From an uncultured Helicobacter sp. (lineage in GTDB: Bacteria > Campylobacterota > Campylobacteria > Campylobacterales > Helicobacteraceae): a stretch of 64,000 nucleotides of DNA. This document shows positions 55,830 to 64,000 of this stretch, one piece after another (position 1 is the first letter of the stretch; the number at the start of each line of letters is the position of its first letter). The DNA lies in NCBI RefSeq assembly GCF_910577135.1, contig NZ_CAJTLL010000009.1, positions 1 to 64,000 on the forward strand, written 5' to 3'. The notes under the pieces were generated by a model. The model was given only the letters and a program-made list of their open reading frames with translations. It ran no database searches and was not told the origin of the DNA. Both the position numbers and the translations under genes were made by a program.

Positions 55830-57437
55830 CTACCCCCAAATACTGCCTGTATAAGGCTGGCTTCTATCAATATCGTCATATCGCTTTTTGCCTTTGCTTT
55901 TTGCCTTGCTATCTCTAGCATTGCCTTGTGGCTTTCTCGTGCGATGTGGCTTTGTGCTATGGGGTTTTTTCCCACTTCTTTTTTGCCCCCCTGCCTCATT
56001 CACGGATTCAAGCTGCGCGATTTGCTCTTTACTAAATCCAATCTTTGCGTTGCTGTTTTTTTCTAAATGCAGTGAAATGAGTTTCAAACAGAGCTGTGTT
56101 GTGTCTATCTTGTCTTTAAGCTTTTCATAAATCATCACTGATTTATCGCTTACCTTTGTTTGAGATAGCTCCTGTGAAAAGGCGTCATCGCTATATTCTT
56201 GTGTAATCTCACAAAGCGTAAGCTTTGCCTTTGTCATTTTCTTAATCTTGCTTAGCTCTTTATATTCAAGCGGCGTAGCAAGGGTAATAGCTACTCCCTT
56301 TTTCCCTGCACGTCCTGTGCGCCCAATGCGATGGACATAGCTTTCAGGGTTAAGCGGGATATGATAATTAAATACGTGGCTCACATCGCTAATATCTATC
56401 CCACGTGATGCTACATCGGTAGCGACAAGCAATTCGATTTTGTTTTCCTTAAAGGCTTTCATACTCTCTCGTCGCTCCCATTGCTCCATATCTCCGTGCA
56501 ATGCCATCGCCTTAAAGCCACGATTAATAAGCCTTGTCGCTAATGCGTCTGCTTCTTTTTTCATACGTGTAAAAATAATGCTCTTTGTGGGATTTTGTGT
56601 TTCTATCAAGCGCACTACCGCCTCATCACGCTCTCCCTCGTTGATAATGTAATATTGCTGCTCTATATCTTTATTTGTAATATCTGTAGGCGTGATTTTC
56701 ACAAAGGCGGGATTATCTAGAATATTCATTGCCAAAGCCTTGATGGGTTCAGGCATTGTAGCTGAAAAAAGCAGAGTTTGTCGCGTATTAGGTAGGAATT
56801 TAAAAATCTCCTCAATATCATCTAAAAAGCCCATATCAAGCATTTCATCGCTTTCATCAAGCACGACTATTTGTGGTGCAAAATGCGCTATGCGTCCATT
56901 TTGCAAATGGTCTAGCAGCCTACCGGGTGTGGCTATCATCACCTTTGGTTTCTTTTCTAATAAATCACATTGCCGCTTAATGCTCTGCCCCCCATACATA
57001 CAAATGGTTTTAATACGTCCAAAACGCCCAAGCTTTAGAATCTCCTCGCTAATTTGCATAGCAAGTTCCCTTGTGGGCGTGATGACAAGTGCTTCAATCT
57101 CTTGATTGCGATTGAGTGCATTAAGGATAGGGATAGCAAATGCTGCTGTCTTGCCTGTACCGGTTTGTGCCTGTGCGATAAGGTCTTTACCTTGCAAAAC
57201 AATAGGAATGCTTTGTTCTTGCACTGGGCTAGGTGTGCTAAATCCCGCCTCTTTAATGCCCTTTAGCACAAATTCCTTTAAGCCAAATTCCTCAAAGCCC
57301 TTTTCTTTGCCTTCTTGCTCTAATGGGATAGAATCTTGCGTATTTGCATTATCTAAATGTGTCGCCCTCTGCGTAGCTTTGCCTTGTGCGTTTTCGCTCT
57401 GGAGGCAATCACCGCTATCTGTATTTGTGTGATTCAT
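55830..57437 (-). CDS. DEAD-box RNA helicase
   Basis: 535 residues. An acidic N-terminal extension of about 45 residues, Q motif GFSTPSPVQEQSIP, motif I AQTGTGKT, PTRELAMQ, motif II as DESDEMLD (serine in place of alanine), SATMP, then domain 2 with GDMEQWERRE, ATDVASRGID and YVHRIGRTGRAG, and a basic tail for RNA binding. Probably ribosome assembly or RNA turnover; the only RhpA/CshA-like gene in this window. Extended -10 box at 57502-57507. Confidence 0.93.
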   Translation of the reverse strand: MNHTNTDSGDCLQSENAQGKATQRATHLDNANTQDSIPLEQEGKEKGFEEFGLKEFVLKGIKEAGFSTPSPVQEQSIPIVLQGKDLIAQAQTGTGKTAAFAIPILNALNRNQEIEALVITPTRELAMQISEEILKLGRFGRIKTICMYGGQSIKRQCDLLEKKPKVMIATPGRLLDHLQNGRIAHFAPQIVVLDESDEMLDMGFLDDIEEIFKFLPNTRQTLLFSATMPEPIKALAMNILDNPAFVKITPTDITNKDIEQQYYIINEGERDEAVVRLIETQNPTKSIIFTRMKKEADALATRLINRGFKAMALHGDMEQWERRESMKAFKENKIELLVATDVASRGIDISDVSHVFNYHIPLNPESYVHRIGRTGRAGKKGVAITLATPLEYKELSKIKKMTKAKLTLCEITQEYSDDAFSQELSQTKVSDKSVMIYEKLKDKIDTTQLCLKLISLHLEKNSNAKIGFSKEQIAQLESVNEAGGQKRSGKKPHSTKPHRTRKPQGNARDSKAKSKGKKRYDDIDRSQPYTGSIWG

Positions 57438-57501
57438 AGTGTTTTACCCTTTGTCTCAATCATTGTATTTAATGAATGTGTTAATGAAAATGTAAGGCGA
57501 A

Positions 57502-57507
57502 ATTATA
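57502..57507 (-). promoter_or_regulatory. Extended -10 promoter for helicase gene
   Basis: TGCTATAAT on the minus strand, about 65 bases before the ATG at 57437. Confidence 0.6.
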
Positions 57508-57559
57508 GCAAAAATTGTGCTTTTAAAGTGAAATTTACAAAAATATTATCCCGCTTGGA

Positions 57560-57565
57560 TATAAT
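57560..57565 (+). promoter_or_regulatory. -10 promoter for ccdA run
   Basis: TGGATATAAT, with TATAAT 31 bases before the ATG at 57596. Likely drives the run from ccdA to at least the dihydroorotase-like gene. Confidence 0.6.
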
Positions 57566-57595
57566 GCCATACTTCATAAGACACAAAGGAAAGCA

Positions 57596-58306
57596 ATGAA
57601 TCTAGACGATACACTTTTAACGCTTTATGGCTCTATGCCTTTTATGGCAAGCCTACTTGCTGGGATTCTTACATTTTTAAGCCCTTGTATTTTGCCACTT
57701 ATTCCTCCTTATATTTCATATATTTCAGGCGTGGGTATATCTGACTTGCAGCATACAAGTACCGCGCATAAGGGAAAAATCATTCTTACTTCCTTACTTT
57801 TTATCGCTGGATTTTCACTTGTGTTTATCACACTTGGGATTTTTGCCTCATCTACACTTGGAGAGATTTTTACTGCTTCGTGGTTGCGTTATTTGGCGGG
57901 GTGTGTGATTATATTCTTTGGGCTTCACTTTTTGTTTCATTTTAAATACACATTTTTACACAGGCATATTCAGCACAATTTTGACTATACGCGATTTGGC
58001 TTCCTCTCGCCCTTTGTGCTTGGTATTGGCTTTAGTATCGGCTGGAGTCCTTGCGTGGGTCCTATCCTCGCCTCGATTTTTACCCTCTCACTTGCTAATC
58101 CCACTCACGCCTTTTGGCTTATGCTATGCTACACTCTTGGATTAGGTTTAGCGTTTTTTTTAGTCGCACTTTTTATTAATGCTGCGTTAAGATTCTTAAA
58201 AAAGCTCACCGCATTTTTACGACCCATAGAGGTGATTTCTGGTATTTTGCTTATACTCATTGGTGTGCTTATTATCGCCCAAAAGACAGATTTTTTATTA
58301 CCATAA
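57596..58306 (+). CDS. ccdA: CcdA/DsbD-type thiol-disulfide membrane protein
   Basis: 236 residues with six membrane segments. The redox cysteines are in FLSPCILPLIPPY and GWSPCVGPIL, the CcdA hallmark. Passes reducing power across the inner membrane for cytochrome c maturation; in Helicobacter this protein is also called CcdA/CycZ (HP0265). AAAGGA lies five bases before the ATG. The next gene follows by 25 bases. Confidence 0.9.
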   Translation: MNLDDTLLTLYGSMPFMASLLAGILTFLSPCILPLIPPYISYISGVGISDLQHTSTAHKGKIILTSLLFIAGFSLVFITLGIFASSTLGEIFTASWLRYLAGCVIIFFGLHFLFHFKYTFLHRHIQHNFDYTRFGFLSPFVLGIGFSIGWSPCVGPILASIFTLSLANPTHAFWLMLCYTLGLGLAFFLVALFINAALRFLKKLTAFLRPIEVISGILLILIGVLIIAQKTDFLLP

Positions 58307-58331
58307 TTAAAGATATTCAAAAGGAGAGAAA

Positions 58332-59564
58332 GTGCTATTTAAAAATGCAACCCTTTGTGATTATCAAGGTATAAAAACAGGCGATTTACGCGCCCAAGAT
58401 GGAATCATCACGCAAATTGGATCACTCTCCCTCCTACCTGGTGAGGAAGTGCTTGATTTACAAGGCAAACTCCTGCTTCCTGCGATGATTGATTTAAATG
58501 TAGCACCTAAAAGTCTCTCTCTTTGCACGAAAAATCTCCTCTCCCTTGCGCAAAAAGCCTTAAAAGGCGGTGTAGGAAGCATATTGCTCTATCCCCGAAC
58601 AACGCCTACTTGTAGCGAAAGCGGTTCCATAGAGCTGATTAAGAATCTTAATAGCCAATCTCCTATCCACCTTCTCCCTGCTATCAATCCGCTCAACTTA
58701 GAGGGCAAACTTAGCGATATTAGCACCTTGTATCATAGTGGCGGACGCGCTATATTTGTTCAAAGCGATATTGACGCCCATAGTCTTATGAAAATCGCTC
58801 AATACGCGCAAATGCTGGATATTCCGCTTATTTGCTTTTGTCAAGATAGAAGTGTAGCTGATGGCGTGATGAATGAGGGGCTTCTAAGTGCATCGCTTGG
58901 GCTACCCTCTATCCCTGCTTTTAGTCAAACAAAAGAAGTAGCAAAAATCGCTGAAATGCTCCACACACTGCCTATAAAGCTTATTTTTGATACGCTTGTG
59001 TATCCGCGTAGCTTTGATATACTTCATCATTTTGCCTTGCATTCTTCCATACAGGCGACATTTTACACGCAAACTTCTATACATCATTTATTGCTTGATG
59101 AAAGTTTATGCGAAAACTACAATACCGCCGCAAAAATTAATCCTCCATTAGTGGATAAGTCATCACTTGCACAGATTCTATCTTTGTTACAAAAGGGGCA
59201 AGTAAGCACCTTGACAAGCCTACAATGTGCGGATTTCAAATCGAAAAAAGACCAAGTCTTTGAAATGGCAAGTTTTGGCATAGACGCACTCGAAATATAT
59301 TTTTCACTGCTTTATACCTATCTGCATAAAGCTAATAATATTCCCCTCCCACTCATTTCTCAACTCACAAGCTATATCCCTGCACAGATTCTAAACCTCA
59401 ATAAAGGGGTATTAGCAGAGGGGAAAATCGCCGAGCTTATTATCATTAATCCTAATGAATCTTTTGTCTTTAACGATACATTCTCGCCCTATGATGGGCA
59501 GGAGCTTTATGGTAAAGTAGAGGCACTCTTTAGCCTTCAAACCCTCCATACTTCACGTATATAA
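58332..59564 (+). CDS. Dihydroorotase-like protein without metal ligands
   Basis: 410 residues, GTG start with AAAGGAG upstream. The fold follows dihydroorotase (LRAQDGIITQIGS, then GKLLLPAMIDLNVAPKSLSL), but the position of the metal-binding HxH has NVA and other histidine ligands also appear lost; KLNPPL-like KINPPLVDK and the C-terminal ILNLNKGVLAEGKIAELI remain. Such proteins are known as non-catalytic PyrC partners of aspartate carbamoyltransferase. Gene order with ccdA and the amidohydrolase is as I recall from H. pylori. Confidence 0.8.
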   Translation: MLFKNATLCDYQGIKTGDLRAQDGIITQIGSLSLLPGEEVLDLQGKLLLPAMIDLNVAPKSLSLCTKNLLSLAQKALKGGVGSILLYPRTTPTCSESGSIELIKNLNSQSPIHLLPAINPLNLEGKLSDISTLYHSGGRAIFVQSDIDAHSLMKIAQYAQMLDIPLICFCQDRSVADGVMNEGLLSASLGLPSIPAFSQTKEVAKIAEMLHTLPIKLIFDTLVYPRSFDILHHFALHSSIQATFYTQTSIHHLLLDESLCENYNTAAKINPPLVDKSSLAQILSLLQKGQVSTLTSLQCADFKSKKDQVFEMASFGIDALEIYFSLLYTYLHKANNIPLPLISQLTSYIPAQILNLNKGVLAEGKIAELIIINPNESFVFNDTFSPYDGQELYGKVEALFSLQTLHTSRI

Positions 59565-59572
59565 GGATAATT

Positions 59573-60388
59573 ATGCAAGATATTGAAAATTACTTCATAG
59601 GTTCAATCCCGCAGCTTCAAATACTAGGTATCGCGCTTTTAAAGGCAACACTTATTCTTGTTTTAGGATATTATTTCTCGCGTTTTATACGAAAGAAAAT
59701 CTCTCAAGCCATTGCCAAACGTGATGCAATCTTAGGACAATTCATCTCGCAGGTAATTTTTATTCTCTCTATTGTGGTTATCATCATTGCTGCACTTGGC
59801 ACTATCGGTGTGCAGACAAACTCTATCATTGCTGTGCTTGGCACAGCGGGTGTGGCTATCGCGCTAGGGCTTAAAGATTCTCTCTCATCAGTGGCAAGTG
59901 GTATCATACTCATCATTCTCCGCCCTTTTAAGCAGGGAGATTTGATAGAAATTAGTGGTATGACGGGCTATGTGGAGGCAATCAATCTTTTTACTACGCA
60001 TTTGCGCCTCACTGATGGCAAATTTGCGATTGTGCCTAATAGCAATATCGCTAAGGCAAATATTGTAAATACTACGCTCAATGAGCAAAGACGTATCGAT
60101 TTAATCATTGGCGTGGGGTATCAAAGTGATGTAGAATCTGTGAAAAATATTATCAATGATGTGTTGCAAAACACTCCTGAAGTGGATTTAGCACAGACAT
60201 ATTTTATCGGCTTAAGTGAGCTTGGGGAAAGCTCTTTAAACTTTACCTTGCGCTTTTGGGTGAAGCTTGAATCTGGAGTGCTAAACGCCCAATGCAAAGT
60301 GTTAGAATCTATCAAAGCTCAGCTTGATAAAAATGGCATTGAGATCCCGTATAATAAGCTTGATGTGAATATCATAAAGGCGGATTGA
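59573..60388 (+). CDS. MscS-family mechanosensitive channel
   Basis: 271 residues, the length of E. coli MscS. Three membrane helices in the first 105 residues, with the small-residue pore helix (GTAGVAIALGLKDSLSSVASG), then the beta domain FKQGDLIEISGMTGYVEAI and IVPNSNIAKANIVN. Protects against osmotic downshock. AAGGA lies before the ATG. Confidence 0.93.
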   Translation: MQDIENYFIGSIPQLQILGIALLKATLILVLGYYFSRFIRKKISQAIAKRDAILGQFISQVIFILSIVVIIIAALGTIGVQTNSIIAVLGTAGVAIALGLKDSLSSVASGIILIILRPFKQGDLIEISGMTGYVEAINLFTTHLRLTDGKFAIVPNSNIAKANIVNTTLNEQRRIDLIIGVGYQSDVESVKNIINDVLQNTPEVDLAQTYFIGLSELGESSLNFTLRFWVKLESGVLNAQCKVLESIKAQLDKNGIEIPYNKLDVNIIKAD

Positions 60389-61659
60389 TAGTGCATATTT
60401 TTGGTGCGTCCTTGGTATTTGTATGTGATGAATCCTTTAGTATTATCCATAATGGCGGGATTGCATTTGAAGCAAACAAAGATAGAATCTTAGAAGTAGG
60501 CACTTATGAGGAGCTATGCGCCCTCTATCCTCACGCGAAAGCGGAGTTTGCTCACAATAGTGTCCTTCTACCCGCTCTTATTAACGCACATATTCATTTT
60601 GAGTTTGGTGCACATTTGGCGCAATTTTGCTATGGCGATTTTGGCGAATGGCTCGATAGCTTGATGTCTCAACGCGATAGTGTCTTAGCACATAATGATA
60701 TGGAATCTATTATCACGCAAGGTATTAATGAGCAGCTTAGCGCAGGAGTAGGGAGCGTGGGGGCGATAAGTAGCTATGGGGGCGATATGCCCTTCCTTGC
60801 TCGAAGTCCTTTGCGCGTGGTGTATTTTAATGAAGCCATAGGGAGTAATCCAAGTGCAATAGATATGCTTTATGGCAATCTTTTAGAACGATTTTATAGA
60901 GCTAAAGAGCTTCAAAATGAGACCTTTATCCCTGCGCTTGCTCTGCACTCACCCTATTCGCTCCACCCCATAATGGCACAAAAAATTATAGAAATTGCTC
61001 ATAAAGAGCATTTGCCCTTCTCTGCGCATTTTTTAGAATCTCCACAAGAAGCCCAATGGCTTGGAGATAATAGCGGCTATTTCAAGGGCTTTTTTCAAAG
61101 ATTAGCAGGATTAGCAAATCCTAGTAGATTCTATACACCACAGAGCTTTTTAGATATGCTTTCTCCTTTGCAAAACCAACCCTTATCTCTCACACATTGC
61201 CTTCATATTAGCCCTGCAGAAGTAGAGCATATAGAGACACTTAAGGCAGCCATTATCACTTGTCCGCGCAGTAATCGTCTCTTGAACAATGCCTTTTTCC
61301 CGCGCCATCTTATAGAATCTGCTGCCATTCCTCTAGCCATTGGCACAGATGGCAAAAGCTCAAATAATAATGTCAATCTCCTTGATGAATTGCGAGTGAG
61401 TCTCTATGCCTATGAAAAAGCGAATCTTAATGCCTTTGGAAAAGCATTAATTCTCAATGCCACATTGCACGGAGCAAAGGCTTTAGGGCTAAATAATGGT
61501 ATATTACAAGCGGGTAAAAATGTCGACTTTGCTATTTTTGCTTTCAAAGATTCACTTTACAATGAAGCTCAAAACCACGTAAACCAAGCCCCTCTGCATT
61601 TTATCCTCCACGCCACTAAGCCCACACATCTTTATGTCAATGCAAAGGCAGTAATATGA
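60385..61659 (+). CDS. Amidohydrolase, probable 6-aminodeoxyfutalosine deaminase
   Basis: 424 residues. Metal ligands in LINAHIHFEFG, further histidines in LHSPYSLHP and FSAHFLESP, and the final aspartate in AIGTDGKSSNNN. Start is TTG at 60385 (overlapping the MscS stop) or GTG at 60391. In Helicobacter and Campylobacter the homologue (HP0267) deaminates aminodeoxyfutalosine in the futalosine route to menaquinone; I assign it by family pattern and location. ATGA overlap with the next gene. Confidence 0.82.
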   Translation: MIVHIFGASLVFVCDESFSIIHNGGIAFEANKDRILEVGTYEELCALYPHAKAEFAHNSVLLPALINAHIHFEFGAHLAQFCYGDFGEWLDSLMSQRDSVLAHNDMESIITQGINEQLSAGVGSVGAISSYGGDMPFLARSPLRVVYFNEAIGSNPSAIDMLYGNLLERFYRAKELQNETFIPALALHSPYSLHPIMAQKIIEIAHKEHLPFSAHFLESPQEAQWLGDNSGYFKGFFQRLAGLANPSRFYTPQSFLDMLSPLQNQPLSLTHCLHISPAEVEHIETLKAAIITCPRSNRLLNNAFFPRHLIESAAIPLAIGTDGKSSNNNVNLLDELRVSLYAYEKANLNAFGKALILNATLHGAKALGLNNGILQAGKNVDFAIFAFKDSLYNEAQNHVNQAPLHFILHATKPTHLYVNAKAVI

Positions 61660-62147
61660 GCGCGATAAAAAGTATATTATTTGTGTGTTTAGGTAATATA
61701 TGCCGCTCTCCCTTAGCGGAGGGGATTGCAAGGGAACTAGTAAGGCAACATAATATCGATCTTAAGGTAGATTCTGCAGGGACGAGCGGGTGGCATATCG
61801 ATGAGTCACCTTGTGTAGGCTCACGTAATGTCGCTAAGGCGCACGGATTTAGTATTGATGAGCTTAAGGGCAGACGTGTGAGCGTATATGCCGATGATAG
61901 CTTTGATTTGCTTATCGCGCTTGATGGGCATAACTATGCGGATTTACTCGCACTTGGCTTTGATAAATCAAAGGTGAAAAAGCTTGGAGATTTTGGACTA
62001 AAGGGCGCGGACATACCCGACCCTTATAAATATAGGGACACGGAGAGCTTTGAGAAAATCTATCAAATGCTAGAGTTTTGTGTGCGGAATCTACTCTCTA
62101 TATATTATCCCATGGTAGAATCCCAAGATTTAGTCACAAAAGGGTAA
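61656..62147 (+). CDS. Low-molecular-weight protein tyrosine phosphatase
   Basis: 163 residues. P-loop CLGNICRSPLAEG near the N-terminus and the general-acid aspartate in IPDPYKYRD. Cytoplasmic. Could act on tyrosine-phosphorylated proteins; some members act on arginine phosphate. ATGA overlap upstream. Confidence 0.9.
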   Translation: MSAIKSILFVCLGNICRSPLAEGIARELVRQHNIDLKVDSAGTSGWHIDESPCVGSRNVAKAHGFSIDELKGRRVSVYADDSFDLLIALDGHNYADLLALGFDKSKVKKLGDFGLKGADIPDPYKYRDTESFEKIYQMLEFCVRNLLSIYYPMVESQDLVTKG

Positions 62148-62150
62148 AGA

Positions 62151-62540
62151 ATGATTACACTCTATGGTATTAAAACTTGTGGCAGTGTCAAAAAGGCTAC
62201 CACGCTTTTAGACAAGCATAGCATTCCCTTTAGCTTTATTGATTTAAAGGTGCAAGTGCCTTCTGCTCCGCTTATTCGTGGGTGGATAGAGCAAAGGGGC
62301 ATTGGCAAGGTGCTAAATACCAAAGGCACAACATATAAGAATCTTAAAAAAGAAGGACTGATTAAAGAGGGGCTAATTACTGATTCTAAGGCATTGATTG
62401 AGGAGCAGATAGCATTACTCACGCAATACCCTTTGCTTCTTAAACGTCCTGTGATTACCTATGACAAGACACTTATTATCGGCTATGAGGAAGAAGCGAT
62501 TATAGGGCTTATTCATACATATCAAAATAAAAAACTTTAA
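62151..62540 (+). CDS. ArsC/Spx/YffB-family protein
   Basis: 129 residues, thioredoxin-like fold. One N-terminal cysteine in YGIKTCGSVKKA, then RGWIEQRG, KGTTYKNL and the cis-proline region LLKRPVITYD. It lacks the second cysteine of Spx CXXC, so the YffB-like branch fits best. Function unclear. It follows the phosphatase by 3 bases. Confidence 0.85.
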   Translation: MITLYGIKTCGSVKKATTLLDKHSIPFSFIDLKVQVPSAPLIRGWIEQRGIGKVLNTKGTTYKNLKKEGLIKEGLITDSKALIEEQIALLTQYPLLLKRPVITYDKTLIIGYEEEAIIGLIHTYQNKKL

Positions 62541-62552
62541 GGTAGTGAGTAA

Positions 62553-63890
62553 ATGAAGTATAGAATCTTTGCCCTTTTGCTTTGTGTGCTTTATCTTAGT
62601 GCGTGTTCGCAAAAGGTGATTCAAATCACGAAAATCAAGGATTTAGAACAGCTTCCCCAAGATGCGCTTATTTATATTGATGAATCTTCTCAAATAAAAG
62701 TTGATAGCAAGGCTCTTGCTGTGCTTAAAAATGATTATTTGGAAAAATATTATTCTATCTGGCAGGAAAAGCCTAATCCTAATGTAAATGAAGTATTTTG
62801 GATTAAGCCTTCACTACTTAAAAATCCGGGTTTTGGAGAGAATCTACAAGCCAACCCTCTCTCTTATACAAAAGAAATTTTAGATTCTATGGATATTGAA
62901 TCTTACCCAAGTAAAGCCATTAGGGCTATTATCACTACTACCACTGATGTGCGTGCTGTGCCTACGATTAAACCTATGTTTAATAAGCCTGATGGCTATC
63001 CTTTTGATAGATGGCAAAACTCATTGATTTTTGTTGGCACACCGGTGCTGATTACACATACAAGCCGCGATAAATCGTGGGTGCATATTCAATCAAGCTT
63101 TGTGTATGGCTGGGTGAAAGCAGAGCATGTTGGTATATTAAGCAAGGAGCAGATTAAAGAGATTAGAGGATTTAAACAATATGTTACACCCATTGAAGAT
63201 AAAATTCTGCTCTATAATGCAAAGGGTGATTTTGCCACACAAGCGCGTATCGGGCAAATCTTTGCGCTTAAAACAGGAAGTCATACAAAGGGTGATAAAA
63301 TTGCGCTTGTTACATATACAAGAATGCCCAATGGCAATGCAAAGCAGAAGATTCTCTATGCGCTAAAATCGCATTTTAGCCCATTTCCTCTTGAATTAGA
63401 TACGCAAAACATCGCTAAAACTATTAATGCAATGCTAGGGCAGCGATATGGCTGGGGAGGATTGCTTGAAAATCGCGATTGCTCTGCCTTTGTGCGGGAT
63501 ATTTTCTCCCAATATGGCATACATTTACCGCGCAATTCTAAAGCACAAGTGAATTATGGCAAAAATAGCGTTGATTTAAGCACGCTTACACGTGAGGAAA
63601 AAGAAGCTTTTATTATCGCTAATGCTACACCCTATCAAACGCTTTTATGGCAGAGTGGACATATTATGCTTTATATTGGGCACTTTGAGGGGAAAGCACT
63701 TATCGCCCATAGTGTGTGGAGCGTAACCACAGGCAAAAAATATGAGAATATGTTAGGTGGTGTAGTGATTACCACGCTTCACGTAGGCGAGGAGCATAAT
63801 GGCACTTTTGCGAAATCGCCGCTGCTTATTGATAAAATCGGTGCAATGTCTGACCTCTCAATCCTTGCCAAGCAAATACAAGCAAAGTAA
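62553..63890 (+). CDS. SH3-domain NlpC/P60 lipoprotein
   Basis: 445 residues. Lipobox YLSAC after a 17-residue hydrophobic signal. SH3b-like segments near 130-260 (VGTPVLITHTSRDKSWVHI, FVYGWVKAEHVG) and a C-terminal C40 peptidase with cysteine in NRDCSAFVRD and histidine in SGHIMLYIG. Probably cuts or remodels peptidoglycan stem peptides from the envelope. It overlaps the next gene as TAATG. Confidence 0.9.
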   Translation: MKYRIFALLLCVLYLSACSQKVIQITKIKDLEQLPQDALIYIDESSQIKVDSKALAVLKNDYLEKYYSIWQEKPNPNVNEVFWIKPSLLKNPGFGENLQANPLSYTKEILDSMDIESYPSKAIRAIITTTTDVRAVPTIKPMFNKPDGYPFDRWQNSLIFVGTPVLITHTSRDKSWVHIQSSFVYGWVKAEHVGILSKEQIKEIRGFKQYVTPIEDKILLYNAKGDFATQARIGQIFALKTGSHTKGDKIALVTYTRMPNGNAKQKILYALKSHFSPFPLELDTQNIAKTINAMLGQRYGWGGLLENRDCSAFVRDIFSQYGIHLPRNSKAQVNYGKNSVDLSTLTREEKEAFIIANATPYQTLLWQSGHIMLYIGHFEGKALIAHSVWSVTTGKKYENMLGGVVITTLHVGEEHNGTFAKSPLLIDKIGAMSDLSILAKQIQAK

Positions 63891-64000
63891 TGAAACTTAC
63901 CTATCTAAGATATGTGTTTCTTCTATGCACTTGTTTTGCTATGCTCCAAGCTACATCTATCAAAGTCATAGTGAGTGTGCTGCCGCAAAAAGAGATGATA
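63890..64000 (+). CDS. ZnuA-like metal-binding protein, partial (5' end only)
   Basis: The first 37 codons: signal peptide (RYVFLLCTCFAMLQA) followed by IKVIVSVLPQKEMI, the typical start of a zinc/manganese ABC substrate-binding protein. The ATG overlaps the upstream stop. The gene continues beyond the window, so histidine ligands cannot be checked. Confidence 0.7.
   Translation, partial: MKLTYLRYVFLLCTCFAMLQATSIKVIVSVLPQKEMI

Overview
The window is a chromosomal segment of a Helicobacter-type Campylobacterota. Gene content, AT-rich coding, extended -10 promoters of the form TGnTATAAT, ND-type aspS, cheV, a two-component kinase with an HQWRQPLN H-box, and the block ccdA - pyrC-like - aminohydrolase (the order I recall for H. 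pylori HP0265-HP0267) all point there. The large glycan island and the many G tracts suggest an enterohepatic species rather than H. pylori; I cannot name the species.

Left flank (1-15.5 kb): housekeeping genes, mostly on the minus strand. These are a partial radical SAM protein, murI, rho, a sensor kinase/response regulator pair co-transcribed with an unrecognised coiled-coil protein and uvrC, then a small lipoprotein with nadB (plus strand), a ygiB/ygiC-like pair, mnmG, and a Crp/Fnr-family regulator (plus strand). The 744-base gap after nadB holds relics of outer-membrane-protein 3' ends and a chain of small hairpins.

Centre (15.57-45.7 kb): about 30 kb of closely packed minus-strand genes, many overlapping by ATGA, forming a nonulosonic-acid (legionaminic-like) and glycan-tailoring island. 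Read in the direction of transcription it contains legB, broken radical SAM and GT2 genes, legC, a PglD/NeuD-type acetyltransferase, methyltransferases, three formyltransferase-type genes, two acyl carrier proteins, an FkbH-type HAD protein, a KAS III, SDR and acetyltransferases, neuB, a GT-C-like membrane protein, three NeuC-type epimerases, two ATP-grasp ligases, DegT and a PIG-L deacetylase. No CMP-sugar synthetase is present. The content resembles the C. jejuni flagellin glycosylation locus, which also carries ACP, FabH and HAD-IIIC genes.

The outstanding feature is 14 G tracts (C on the plus strand) inside this island. All are preceded by purine-pyrimidine, and 13 of 14 are followed within five bases by ATA, in genes of unrelated families. 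Some tracts lie mid-gene and act as ordinary on/off switches: as assembled, an ATP-grasp gene, a methyltransferase, a formyltransferase, FkbM, GT2 and radical SAM genes are out of frame. Six lie at gene borders, where one register ends just after the tract and another runs on to overlap the next start codon (ATGA or GTGA) or fuses two genes in frame. I propose these act as phase-variable translational-coupling or fusion switches.

Right flank (45.7-64 kb): an M23 peptidase, rplU, rpmA and obgE with a deleted copy of the GT2 gene inserted between rpmA and obgE, a frameshifted outer-membrane protein behind a G15 leader hairpin, ybjQ, aspS, cheV, ligA, a beta-barrel protein, a DEAD-box helicase, ccdA, a dihydroorotase-like protein without the metal-binding histidines, an MscS channel, an amidohydrolase, a low-molecular-weight phosphatase, an ArsC/Spx protein, an NlpC/P60 lipoprotein and the start of a ZnuA-like protein. 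I saw no rRNA, tRNA, CRISPR or insertion sequence.
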